A stretch of DNA of 64,000 nt. It comes from Faecalicatena orotica (lineage in GTDB: Bacteria > Bacillota > Clostridia > Lachnospirales > Lachnospiraceae). The notes under the pieces are model-generated. The model was given only the letters and a program-made list of their open reading frames with translations, ran no database searches and was not told the DNA's origin. Below are positions 42,970 through 51,224 of this stretch, piece by piece; within the stretch, counting starts at the first letter, position 1, and every line of letters starts with the position of its first letter. The position numbers and the translations under genes were made by a program. Location of the stretch: the NCBI RefSeq assembly GCF_003149245.1, contig NZ_QGDL01000014.1, positions 1-64,000 on the forward strand. The letters are read 5' to 3'.

Positions 42970-44256
42970 ATGAATAAGAATTCTATCAAGTCTGACCGGG
43001 CCCAAATAGCTGCAATTATCGGGGGGATTCTCCTGCTTTTTGCAGCTTTTTTTATCGCTTTTTCTGTGCAGGACCAAAAGCAGGGAGAAAATAGGGAAGG
43101 CATGATACAAGAGGCAGCACGGCTTGATACTTCCGGGCTGATTTTGGAGGTAGGTGAGGATGAGAGGAGTGTACGGGTAAATTGGTATTCGAATGAAAAG
43201 TCTGATTTTGAACTTCAGTATGGGATTCCGTCCGGGGATGGAGAACCTGACAACTATGTGTCTGTACCGCTTAGCAGACGAAAAGGCGGTGTCGGGGGCA
43301 CCTTCCGCTATACAGCCAATATGACGGCACTTGAGGCGGACAGCAGGTATGTATACCGGATTCTGGAAACTGGCAGTGGGGAAATGTCCCGGGATTATAT
43401 TTACCGGACTGCACAAGTAGAAGAGATGTTCACCTTTTTGTTCGCGGGCGATCCGCAGATCGGGGCGGAGGGAACGGAGGAAGACAGTAAAAAATGGGAT
43501 GAAACTTTAAAGAAGAGTGTGTCCCTTGTGCCGGAGGCTTCTTTTATTATTACGGCAGGCGATCAGACAGACAGCTCTGACAAGAAGAAAGCAAATAAGC
43601 AGTATCTTGGGTTTCGGAGTCCTGATGTGTTAAAGGAGCTTCCGGCAGCAGTCAACCGGGGGAACCATGAGGCGGGGAATGACCTGTATGAAAAACAGTT
43701 CCAGAGGGAAGGGCAGCAGGGGATGGAATATAGCTTCCTATATAAAAATGTGTTGTTTATCGCACTGGATTCGATGTCCACGGAACCCGTACAACAGATA
43801 GAGTTTTTTAGAAACACGGTGGAAACATATCCGGCGGACTGGATTGTGGTGACGATGCATTATTCCCTCTTCAGTGCAGGCTCTCATGCATATGATCATG
43901 ACATTATCCGGCAGAGGGAGTATTTTGCACCTGTTTTTTCGGAGTGCAATGTGGACCTTGTGCTGGCAGGGCATGACCACAGCTATATGAGGACTTATTA
44001 TATGAACGGATTGAATTCAACGGGAAAGGATGGCGGGAAGAAGGAAAGAGGAGAAGTCCTTTATCTGACTGGCGGTTCATCCACAGGAAACAAATTCTAT
44101 AAGAAGACGAAAAAAGAAGTCGGGTATGATGTATTTTTTCTGGAAGATAAGATTCCAGTGGTTACGTCTGTGAATGTGGACGGAAAGACGATGACAATAC
44201 GGACTTTTGATATGGATAGTAACGAGGAAATAGATTTCTGCGAAATAAGGAAATGA
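42970..44256 (+). CDS. Membrane-anchored metallophosphoesterase (purple acid phosphatase-like)
   Basis: 428 residues from ATG 42970; an earlier in-frame start would overlap the carbonic anhydrase gene. An N-terminal membrane anchor (about 10-32) and a fibronectin-like purple acid phosphatase N domain (about 55-150, VRVNWYSNEKSDFELQYG) precede a calcineurin-like domain. Its metal ligands are seen in FAGDPQIG, ITAGDQTD, NRGNHE, VTMHYS and LAGHDHSYMRTY. It should hydrolyse phosphoesters outside the cell; the substrate is unknown. A bidirectional terminator follows. Confidence 0.9.
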   Translation: MNKNSIKSDRAQIAAIIGGILLLFAAFFIAFSVQDQKQGENREGMIQEAARLDTSGLILEVGEDERSVRVNWYSNEKSDFELQYGIPSGDGEPDNYVSVPLSRRKGGVGGTFRYTANMTALEADSRYVYRILETGSGEMSRDYIYRTAQVEEMFTFLFAGDPQIGAEGTEEDSKKWDETLKKSVSLVPEASFIITAGDQTDSSDKKKANKQYLGFRSPDVLKELPAAVNRGNHEAGNDLYEKQFQREGQQGMEYSFLYKNVLFIALDSMSTEPVQQIEFFRNTVETYPADWIVVTMHYSLFSAGSHAYDHDIIRQREYFAPVFSECNVDLVLAGHDHSYMRTYYMNGLNSTGKDGGKKERGEVLYLTGGSSTGNKFYKKTKKEVGYDVFFLEDKIPVVTSVNVDGKTMTIRTFDMDSNEEIDFCEIRK

Positions 44257-44258
44257 AA

Positions 44259-44294
44259 AATGACTGTTTACAGAATCATCTGTGAACAGTCATT
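44259..44294. terminator. Bidirectional terminator
   Basis: The stem AATGACTGTTTACAGA (44259-44274) with TCTGTGAACAGTCATT (44279-44294) lies between the phosphoesterase gene and the convergent tRNA-Ser. T-rich sequence on the tRNA side supports termination on the minus strand. Confidence 0.85.
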
Positions 44295-44301
44295 ATAAAA
44301 A

Positions 44302-44387
44302 CGCAGCAGGAGGGATTTGAACCCCCGGAGCGTTGCCGCTCTTCTGCTTTCGAGGCAGATGCCATCAGCCAACTCGACCACTGCTGC
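44302..44387 (-). tRNA. tRNA-Ser (CGA)
   Basis: An 86-nt minus-strand class II tRNA: acceptor GCAGCAG/CTGCTGC, discriminator G, anticodon stem TCTGC/GCAGA with loop CTCGAAA (anticodon CGA), long variable arm GAGCG-GCAA-CGCTC and T-loop TTCAAAT. The CCA is not encoded. Confidence 0.93.
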
Positions 44388-44402
44388 ATATGGGGCACAG
44401 TT

Positions 44403-44431
44403 ATATAACTGTGCCTCAAATATTGTAACAA
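44403..44431 (-). promoter_or_regulatory. Probable promoter of tRNA-Ser
   Basis: On the minus strand, TTGTTA (44426-44431) and TTATAT (44403-44408) are 17 bp apart. The -10 lies in a perfect 22-bp palindrome (44394-44415, GGCACAGTTAT and complement), which may be a regulatory or structural feature. Confidence 0.5.
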
Positions 44432-44469
44432 ATTTCGGCAGGAAACTCCAGTATTTTTTCAAAAAAGTT

Positions 44470-45837
44470 TTATCTTATTATCTTCTGTCTCATGCCCTGT
44501 TTTTTCTGGAAATAGGGGGACCCCCATTTGAAAAACCAGAAGCAGAAGACGATCTGTATAACGGTGGAGCAGGGCGTTGCGAGGGCTATGTGGAACAGCG
44601 AAGCATCTGCGGCCCTGCTCATAAGATAGGATACCGGTATCCGGACACCGAAAGCGCCGATGAGGCCCTGTATCATAACGAAGGTTGTGCAGCCGCATCC
44701 GTTAAAATATCCGATGAAGCAGAATAAAAAGGACACGAGCAGTGTATCAATGGCATAACCTTTCAGATACTCGGCGGAGGCAAGGAGGACAGCACTGTCT
44801 TTCGCGAAGACTCTGGAGAGGAGATCGCCGTGGAAGAATGCGAAATAGCTCATGATAATGCCAAAGCAAAAGGAAGTAAGCATTCCGTAATACAAGCCTT
44901 TTATTGCCCGTTTCGGCTGTCCGGCGCCTATGTTCTGTGCGACATAAGCGGACATGGACTGCGTGTAGGCGGAGGGCACAAGCATGATAAAACCACACAG
45001 CTTTTCTGCAACGCCTACCCCGGCAGACGCGATCACACCAAGCTGGTTGACGATAGCTGTAATAGCCAGAAATGAGATGCTGACAAGCAGGTCCTGCAAA
45101 GCACAGGGGGCGCCCATTTTTACGATCCGCAGGATGATTTTCCTGTCAAACTGAATCTGTTTTCTGGAAAACGGAAAAGCCAGTCCGCGTTTTTTGATAA
45201 TGATAAGTGATAAAACAACGCTGATGGCCTGTGAGAAAACAGTTGCCAGAGCTGCCCCGGAAGCCCCCAGCCTGAATGTCGCGACAAACAAAAGGTCGAG
45301 AAGAATGTTCGCTGCACAGGCAATCATGACAGCGATCAGGGGCGTTCGCGCATCGCCCATTCCCCGGAAGATACTCCCCAGGGTATTATAGGCGGCGATG
45401 AACAGGATTCCGGCGGAACAGATCATGACATATTGTACCGTATATTCAAAAGCTTCAGGAGGTGCATGGAGGAGTCTGACGAATACAGGGGTCATGAACA
45501 TCATGACAGCGGTCAGTGTCAGGCTGAGTGCAGCAAACAAGCAGATTCCGGCGCCTACGGTATTGCCGATCTCATGTTCCCTGCGCTGCCCGAACTGCTG
45601 GCCTATGATGATGGTCACACCCATAGCCAGTCCTGTGATGATGACGGTCAGTGAATAGAGCACCTGGCTTCCTGTAGCTACGGCAGAAACGGACGCAGGC
45701 GATGCAAACTGCCCGACAACGAGTAGGTCAACCGCCCCATAAAGTGTCTGCAGGATCAGGGCAGCCATGATGGGCAGGGTAAAGCGCATCAGCGGTCCCA
45801 GTATTTTCCCTTGTGTTAAGTCAGTATTTTTCTTCAT
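44470..45837 (-). CDS. MATE family efflux transporter (mepA-like, riboswitch-linked)
   Basis: 455 residues from ATG 45837, which has GGGGGAC about 9 bp upstream; an ATG at 45855 overlaps that site. It is a 12-helix MATE protein with LTQGKILGPLMRFTLPIMAALILQTLYGAVDLLVVGQF at the start, close to the MepA/DinF-like branch. A leader with a competing terminator precedes it (45871-45958). If the leader is a guanidine-IV riboswitch, as suggested, the transporter would be induced by guanidine-type compounds. The protein sequence alone does not give the substrate. Confidence 0.9.
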   Translation of the reverse strand: MKKNTDLTQGKILGPLMRFTLPIMAALILQTLYGAVDLLVVGQFASPASVSAVATGSQVLYSLTVIITGLAMGVTIIIGQQFGQRREHEIGNTVGAGICLFAALSLTLTAVMMFMTPVFVRLLHAPPEAFEYTVQYVMICSAGILFIAAYNTLGSIFRGMGDARTPLIAVMIACAANILLDLLFVATFRLGASGAALATVFSQAISVVLSLIIIKKRGLAFPFSRKQIQFDRKIILRIVKMGAPCALQDLLVSISFLAITAIVNQLGVIASAGVGVAEKLCGFIMLVPSAYTQSMSAYVAQNIGAGQPKRAIKGLYYGMLTSFCFGIIMSYFAFFHGDLLSRVFAKDSAVLLASAEYLKGYAIDTLLVSFLFCFIGYFNGCGCTTFVMIQGLIGAFGVRIPVSYLMSRAADASLFHIALATPCSTVIQIVFCFWFFKWGSPYFQKKQGMRQKIIR

Positions 45838-45870
45838 AGTGTAAAAGTCCCCCATAAAAATGATAAAATA

Positions 45871-45958
45871 AAAAAGGACAAGAAAGCAGGTGTTTCAGCC
45901 TGCCATCTTATCCGGCAAATCACTTCTTAGTGAGTATCCGCCCTCCGATGAGCAAGTA
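45871..45958 (-). promoter_or_regulatory. Candidate guanidine-IV (mepA motif) riboswitch
   Basis: On the minus strand CUUGC-U-CAUC (45949-45958) pairs with GAUGGCAGG (45901-45909), closing a domain that contains GGC...GCC and the hairpin UCACU-AAGA-AGUGA (22-35 of 45900). The same GCAGG is the 5' arm of a terminator (GCAGG 45901-45905 with CCUGC 45888-45892, then a T-run at 45872-45877). Pairing is mutually exclusive, so a formed aptamer would allow transcription. Clostridial mepA-motif RNAs sit before MATE genes and work this way. The class is assigned by context and layout, not by a covariance search. It could be only the terminator of the upstream DUF305 gene. Confidence 0.6.
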
Positions 45959-46008
45959 TATTTTATCGGGGAGTGAAGAAAATGTCAGCCTATTTTGGGG
46001 AGAACTTA

Positions 46009-46665
46009 TTAAGATCTTTTCAAAATGGCCTGCATCTGGCCAATCTCTGCATTCTGTGATTCGATGATATTTTGTGCGAGCGCTGCTACCTGCTCTTCAT
46101 CTGTGTTTCCTAAGATGGCCCGGGCCATGTCCACTGCCATCTGGTGGTGCATGATCATCCCTTGTGCGAAGGCATCATCTACGTTTTTAGGGGACTTGTG
46201 GGAGGCGTGGTCCATATGGTGTGCGGAAAGCATTTTTTCATAGGCATTCAAATATGTCTGCTCCTGCCCGGCGTTCTGGGTGCCCTGTTTTTTTATATCG
46301 TCGATCATTGTCTGCATCTGTTGGATTTCCTGCTTCTGGACCTGTATGATACTTTCGGCCAGCTGGCGCAGTTCATCATCGGAACCGCCGTATTTCAGAT
46401 AGCTTTCTGACATGGAGACGGCTGCCTGATGATGGGGGATCATTCCAGTCAGGAAGTCCAGGGCGGCGTTACCGGCCGGGGAAATATTTTCCATATCCTG
46501 CATCATTTGATCCATGAGTTCATTTTCATCATTTATATAGCTGCTGAGATTTTCCTGGGCGGAAGAGCCGGCATCGGTATTTCTTCCGAAGAGGGCCCAG
46601 AAAAGCAGTACGATTAGGACGGCTGCGGCTATTCCGCCTGTCCAGTAAATTGCTTTTTTGTTCAT
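46009..46665 (-). CDS. DUF305 domain protein, membrane-anchored
   Basis: 218 residues from ATG 46665 (GGAGGTCATC upstream; the ATG four codons earlier is part of that site). An N-terminal membrane helix (about 7-25) is followed by two DUF305 repeats, each with a His-His pair: GMIPHHQAAVSMSESYL and GMIMHHQMAVDMARAIL. DUF305 folds like a ferritin half-bundle and is often linked to copper or other metals; the role is unproven. A dyad upstream (46701-46728) suggests regulation. The MATE leader lies directly downstream on the same strand. Confidence 0.88.
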   Translation of the reverse strand: MNKKAIYWTGGIAAAVLIVLLFWALFGRNTDAGSSAQENLSSYINDENELMDQMMQDMENISPAGNAALDFLTGMIPHHQAAVSMSESYLKYGGSDDELRQLAESIIQVQKQEIQQMQTMIDDIKKQGTQNAGQEQTYLNAYEKMLSAHHMDHASHKSPKNVDDAFAQGMIMHHQMAVDMARAILGNTDEEQVAALAQNIIESQNAEIGQMQAILKRS

Positions 46666-46700
46666 GATGACCTCCATATGAGATAGGGTGATTATATATT

Positions 46701-46728
46701 ACAGTCTGTATATTCCGGTGCAGACTGT
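46701..46728 (-). promoter_or_regulatory. Operator-like dyad upstream of the DUF305 gene
   Basis: ACAGTCTG (46701-46708) and CAGACTGT (46721-46728) are perfect 8-bp arms 12 bp apart. They lie just upstream of a minus-strand TATAAT (about 46692-46697) that lacks a good -35. This is the position of an activator or repressor site; the regulator is unknown. Confidence 0.45.
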
Positions 46729-46867
46729 TAGTACTTAGAATGCCGCATTCGTCCGGGGTTATACGGATTGATTTTAAAACCAGTTAAGATAGGCACCTTA
46801 CCTTGAAGCAAGTGTGCCTGAGGTATTAGGCAAATAAAAGTATTGTTAAAATAAATATAATATATTA

Positions 46868-46897
46868 TTGACAATAGTGTGTGACACACAGTATAAT
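46868..46897 (+). promoter_or_regulatory. Promoter with PadR-type operator
   Basis: TTGACA (46868-46873) and TATAAT (46892-46897) have an 18-bp spacer, into which the dyad TGTGTG-A-CACACA (46878-46890) fits exactly. The first gene of the operon is a PadR regulator, so this is very likely its own operator. Confidence 0.85.
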
Positions 46898-46919
46898 AAA
46901 AACACAAGGAGGCGGTGCT

Positions 46920-47264
46920 ATGGGAGAAGAAAAAGATCTGATGGGGAACCTGGTCTCTGAACTCAGGAGGGGAACCCTGATTTTAAGTGTACTGAGCCAG
47001 TTAGGGGAAGCAAAGTACGGATACGCACTTGTACAAAGCCTGGAGCTGAAAGGTGTGGAGATAGACCCCAATACTCTCTATCCGCTGCTGCGGAGACTTG
47101 AGAAGCAGGGACTGTTAAGCAGCCAGTGGGATGTAGGAGAGGCGAAGCCAAGGAAGTATTACAGAAGGACACTTCTGGGAGATGACATTTTCAGAGAACT
47201 GAAGGAACAGTGGGAGAGATTATCGGATAATATGGAGCAGATTTTGCGGGAGGAATCGATATGA
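46920..47264 (+). CDS. PadR family transcriptional regulator
   Basis: 114 residues from ATG 46920 (AAGGAGG upstream); the longer reading from 46881 would overlap the promoter. The PadR pattern is LRRGTLILSVLSQLGEAKYGYALVQSLELKG, DPNTLYPLLRRLEKQGLL and AKPRKYYRRT. It overlaps the following HAAS gene by 4 bp (ATGA), the common PadR-HAAS arrangement, and probably represses both through the dyad at 46878-46890. Confidence 0.92.
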   Translation: MGEEKDLMGNLVSELRRGTLILSVLSQLGEAKYGYALVQSLELKGVEIDPNTLYPLLRRLEKQGLLSSQWDVGEAKPRKYYRRTLLGDDIFRELKEQWERLSDNMEQILREESI

Positions 47265-48265
47265 CAGACAGAGAGCGGGAGTTGGTTAACCGGTATATAT
47301 ATGAAGTGACGAAACGTGTTCCGAAGGCACAGCGGGAAGAGATCGAGCTGGAGCTTAAGGAACTTATAGATGATATGCTGGAAGGGCTGACGCTGGAACA
47401 AGTATTTGCAAAGCTGGGGGATCCGGCCGTGTTTGCAAAGAAGTACAGGGAAGATAAGAACTATATGATCAGTCCGGAGTACTATGACAATTATATGTGG
47501 GTGATGAAGATTGTACTTATATGTACGGCCGGGGGACTTTTTATATCTGCAGTTGTGAAGTGCATCATTGACTATAGTAGTATTTTTTATATCATCGTCC
47601 GCTTCTTAAATGACATCATCATAGCAGGGCTGACAGTATTCGGGGCAGTGACACTGATTTTTACATTTATGGAGCGGCAGAAGGTCAGGATCGACCTGAA
47701 GAGGGAGAAGGCATGGACACCGGATATGCTGAACCCCATACCGGACAAAAAAGCAAGGATCAGCCGGGGAGACTGTATCGCATCCATCGTATTCCTGATC
47801 CTGTTCAGCTGTCTGCTCATTTTTGCACCACAGCTGTTCGGTGCATACTCGGTGAAAGGGGATAAAGTGGTGAATGTTCCGCTGCTTAATCTGGCGAAGT
47901 GGGATATCATCCTGCCGGTGTTCCTGTTTAGTATGCTGGTTAGTTTTGTGGATGAGATCATAAAGCTTGTGACGGGATGTTACTGCAGGCTTGTAATGCT
48001 GAGCAGTATTATAACAAACGCAGTGGGACTTATTTTATCCGTGATTGTGCTGAAAGTGCTTCCGTTTTGGAATACTGATTTTGTCCGGGAAGTAGCACAG
48101 TTTGATAATGATTTTAAGTTGAAAGTATTCTGGCAGAAGAAGATGGTATTGGGATGGGACGGTCAGACGCTTTCCAATGTTATTCTGGCAATTATTGTAT
48201 TTGCGTGTGTAATTGAAGTTGCAACAACAGTATATAAAACAATGCGGTATGGCCGCGATATGTGA
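47261..48265 (+). CDS. HAAS-domain membrane protein
   Basis: 334 residues. The N-terminal helical HAAS domain (about 1-70, ELVNRYIYEVTKRVPKAQREEIELELKELIDDMLEG...LGDPAVFAKKY) is followed by about six membrane helices (starting near 80, 110, 170, 210, 240 and 295). HAAS proteins accompany PadR regulators and are thought to pass a membrane signal to them; no enzyme activity is known. Translation is coupled to the PadR gene by ATGA. Confidence 0.82.
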   Translation: MTDRERELVNRYIYEVTKRVPKAQREEIELELKELIDDMLEGLTLEQVFAKLGDPAVFAKKYREDKNYMISPEYYDNYMWVMKIVLICTAGGLFISAVVKCIIDYSSIFYIIVRFLNDIIIAGLTVFGAVTLIFTFMERQKVRIDLKREKAWTPDMLNPIPDKKARISRGDCIASIVFLILFSCLLIFAPQLFGAYSVKGDKVVNVPLLNLAKWDIILPVFLFSMLVSFVDEIIKLVTGCYCRLVMLSSIITNAVGLILSVIVLKVLPFWNTDFVREVAQFDNDFKLKVFWQKKMVLGWDGQTLSNVILAIIVFACVIEVATTVYKTMRYGRDM

Positions 48266-48304
48266 CAGTATATGGCTAAATAGACAGAATAGCCTGCCAA
48301 TGAA

Positions 48305-48352
48305 GTTCAAAAGGGTCAGACCCCTCTGCAGAGGGGTCTGACCCTTTTGAAC
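48305..48352. repeat. Dispersed palindromic repeat, copy 4 (48-bp perfect palindrome)
   Basis: The 24-bp left half (48305-48328) is exactly complementary to the right half (48329-48352). It contains two oppositely oriented copies of the GGGTCAGACCCC core and so looks like a head-to-head double of the short form at 17980-18000. A run of five T follows on the plus strand, so it can also end the PadR-HAAS transcript. Confidence 0.85.
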
Positions 48353-48408
48353 TTTTTGGATTCTCCATGCATGTTGACTAGATACTCTATCCTATTTTCA
48401 GATAAATT

Positions 48409-48430
48409 ATGTTAACTTTATCTTATCAAG
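48409..48430 (+). promoter_or_regulatory. Shared motif upstream of the GH78 gene
   Basis: ATGTTAACTTTATCTTATCAA is closely matched by ATGTTAACATAAATTTATCAA at 51183-51203, before the solute-binding protein gene. Both lie a short way before the ribosome binding site of a gene in the rhamnoside locus. A shared regulator, YesN-like or ROK, is possible. Confidence 0.45.
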
Positions 48431-48449
48431 TATGTAGGAGGAACGAGTG

Positions 48450-51119
48450 ATGTTAGGTTTATCCAGAATTCTAATTAATTATCAGGAGAATCCTGTCGGG
48501 ATTGAAAAAATTGAACAGGTTGGCTGGGTGATTGTGTCGGATCAGAAACATGTGATACAGAAGAATTATGAACTGCAGATCAGCAGGGACGAGGAGTTTG
48601 GAGAGCTGGTTTATGACAGTGGTGTAACAGAGAGCGGGGAATCGGCCCATGTTGTAATCGACAATGAATCTCTGAAACTCCAGTCATCCACGAAGTATTT
48701 CATCAGGGTAAGGATCTCTGCAAAAGATGGGGGGCCAAGTGAATGGAAGACAGGCTTCTTTGTGACAGCGCTGCTATCCGAGGAAGATTGGAAGGCAAAG
48801 TTTATCACGATTGAGACAGAGGCGGATAAGGATGACAGCAGAGGGTCTTATGTGAGGAACGAGATTGTAATCGGAAAAAGGGTAAAGGCTGCATATGCGC
48901 ATGTGACCGCACTTGGTCTGTACCAATTGTATATCAATGGGAAAAAGGTCGGTGATGATGAGTTTACACCCGGATGGACTTCTTATAATAAGCACTTGCT
49001 ATATCAGACCTATGACGTCACGGATTATCTGTTTGATGAAACATGGGAAGAGGGCAGTGTAAATGCAGTAGCGGGCCATATCGGGGCCGGCTGGTATAAA
49101 GGTACGGTTGGATTCGTGCGCATGCGGAATCATTATGGGACAAGAGCGGCCTTTGCCTGCCAGATTGCAGTGGAGTATGTGGACGGGTCACGGGAAACAT
49201 TTTTGACGGATACATCCTGGAAGGGAACATACAGCCCGGTGCTGTTTTCAGAAATATATGACGGAGAGATTTATGATGCGCGCAGAGAGATTCCCGGCTG
49301 GAATGAGGCGGGGCTGAATACGGAAAACTGGGCGGACGTGGCGGCAGTACCTTTCGGGGCCGATGTACTGTCAGCGCAGAGTGGCTGTAAGGTGAAACAG
49401 ATTACAGAGGTTCCGGCGAAAAGAATCTTTCAGACACCGCAGGGGGACACGGTCATTGATTTTGGACAGAATATGACGGGCTGGATCGAGTTTAAGGTCA
49501 AGGGCAGATCAGGCGACAGGGTAGAACTGAACTGCTTTGAAGTGCTGGATGCAGAAGGGAATGTTTATCTTGATAATCTGCGTTCGGCGAAGGAAACGAT
49601 TATCTATACATGTAAAGGCAGCGAAGAAGTAACATTCCACCCTCACTTCTCATTTCAGGGATTCCAGTTTGTGAAAGTTTCCGTATATCCGGGAGAGTTG
49701 AAAGAGGAGAATTTTACGGCGTATGCACTGCATTCGGACATGGCTGTTACGGGAGAGTTTGAGTGTTCTAATCCGGATATCAATCAGCTGCAGCACAATA
49801 TTATATGGGGGATGAAAGGCAATTTCCTCGATGTGCCGACCGACTGCCCGCAGAGGGATGAACGTCTGGGCTGGACGGGGGACGCACAGATTTTCTGCCG
49901 TACGGCTACATTTTTAAAGGATACCTATACCTTTTACAGCAAATGGCTCCGGGATGTGGAGGCAGACCAGACAGATGAGGGCGGGGTGCCCCATGTCGTA
50001 CCGGATATTCTGATCGGGAAGTCTTCTGCCGACCGGCTGATGAAGGACGGGGACCATTCTGCGGCGGCGTGGGCCGATGTGGCGATTATTATGCCCTGGA
50101 CACTTTATCTGACTTACGGGGACACAACCGTTATCGAAAGGCAGTATGACAGTATGAAAGCATGGATCGGATTCATGCAGGAACATTCCGTAGGAAACAT
50201 CTGGAATTATAAGCTTCAGTTTGGCGACTGGGTGGCTCTGGATGCCGAAGAGGGCAGTTACTTCGGCGCAACGCCGAATGACCTGACCTGTACCGCATAT
50301 TATGCGTATTCCACAAGGCTGTTTGTGAAAATGGCAGAGATCATCGGACGCACGGAGGATGCAGAAGAATACAGGAAGCTGTACAATGAGATTGTGGATA
50401 CCTATCAGAAGACATTCTTTGATGAGACGGGACACATGAATGTGCAGACACAGACCGCACAGATCGTTTCTCTGTACTTTGACCTTGTGCCGGAGGCGTT
50501 CAGACAGAATGTGGTGGATGATCTGTTAAGGCTTCTGGATAAAGAAAACGGACATCTGGTGACGGGATTCGTCGGCACTCCTTATTTCTGCCATGCACTC
50601 AGCCAGAACGGGCATACAAAAGAGGCTTACGAACTGCTTCTGAAAGATGATTTCCCGTCATGGCTGTATCAGGTCAGAATGGGTGCGACGACAATCTGGG
50701 AGCACTGGGACGGCATGAAGCCGGACGGGACGATGTGGAGTCCGGATATGAATTCCTTCAACCACTATGCTTACGGGGCCATCGGCGAGTGGCTGTACCG
50801 GGCGGCGGCAGGAATTGAATGCGACGAGAAGCATCCGGGCTACAAGCACAGCATCATTGCCCCTCATCCGGGAGGCGGGCTGGATTACGTGAAAGCTTCC
50901 TATGAAAGTGTATATGGAAAAATCGTATCTGACTGGAATGTGGATGGAAATAGGGTGACACTCCACGTAGAAGTTCCATGTAATACAACCGCATCGATCT
51001 GCCCTTACAATGCGACAGAGATACTGGACTCATGCGGGCTGGCTTTTGAGGAAACAAGAGAGGGATACCGGGCAGAGGCAGGTTCCGGAATCTACGAGAT
51101 TACCTATCTTATGGAATAA
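48450..51119 (+). CDS. Alpha-L-rhamnosidase, glycoside hydrolase family 78
   Basis: 889 residues from ATG 48450, 9 bp after AGGAGG. N-terminal beta-domains (about 1-340, including YQTYDVTDYL and GHIGAGWYKG) precede an (alpha/alpha)6 barrel. Its signature is TDCPQRDERLGWTGDAQIF, with general acid Glu471, and TTIWEHWDG, with probable base Glu751; a C-terminal beta-domain follows. There is no signal peptide, so it should cleave terminal rhamnose from imported rhamnosides, such as plant flavonoid glycosides or polysaccharide fragments. It heads a locus with a CUT1 transporter and two regulators. Confidence 0.93.
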   Translation: MLGLSRILINYQENPVGIEKIEQVGWVIVSDQKHVIQKNYELQISRDEEFGELVYDSGVTESGESAHVVIDNESLKLQSSTKYFIRVRISAKDGGPSEWKTGFFVTALLSEEDWKAKFITIETEADKDDSRGSYVRNEIVIGKRVKAAYAHVTALGLYQLYINGKKVGDDEFTPGWTSYNKHLLYQTYDVTDYLFDETWEEGSVNAVAGHIGAGWYKGTVGFVRMRNHYGTRAAFACQIAVEYVDGSRETFLTDTSWKGTYSPVLFSEIYDGEIYDARREIPGWNEAGLNTENWADVAAVPFGADVLSAQSGCKVKQITEVPAKRIFQTPQGDTVIDFGQNMTGWIEFKVKGRSGDRVELNCFEVLDAEGNVYLDNLRSAKETIIYTCKGSEEVTFHPHFSFQGFQFVKVSVYPGELKEENFTAYALHSDMAVTGEFECSNPDINQLQHNIIWGMKGNFLDVPTDCPQRDERLGWTGDAQIFCRTATFLKDTYTFYSKWLRDVEADQTDEGGVPHVVPDILIGKSSADRLMKDGDHSAAAWADVAIIMPWTLYLTYGDTTVIERQYDSMKAWIGFMQEHSVGNIWNYKLQFGDWVALDAEEGSYFGATPNDLTCTAYYAYSTRLFVKMAEIIGRTEDAEEYRKLYNEIVDTYQKTFFDETGHMNVQTQTAQIVSLYFDLVPEAFRQNVVDDLLRLLDKENGHLVTGFVGTPYFCHALSQNGHTKEAYELLLKDDFPSWLYQVRMGATTIWEHWDGMKPDGTMWSPDMNSFNHYAYGAIGEWLYRAAAGIECDEKHPGYKHSIIAPHPGGGLDYVKASYESVYGKIVSDWNVDGNRVTLHVEVPCNTTASICPYNATEILDSCGLAFEETREGYRAEAGSGIYEITYLME

Positions 51120-51182
51120 AAACATTTGACTGGATTTTCAATATCGGTTTGTAAGATTATCCATGTTAAGCGAAAAAGAATC

Positions 51183-51204
51183 ATGTTAACATAAATTTAT
51201 CAAA
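51183..51204 (+). promoter_or_regulatory. Shared motif upstream of the solute-binding protein gene
   Basis: This is the second copy of the ATGTTAAC...TTATCAA motif found at 48409-48430. A further partial copy, ATGTTAAG, is at 51163-51170, 20 bp before it (two helical turns). Confidence 0.45.
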
Positions 51205-51224
51205 AGCAAGGAGGAAATTAAGAA

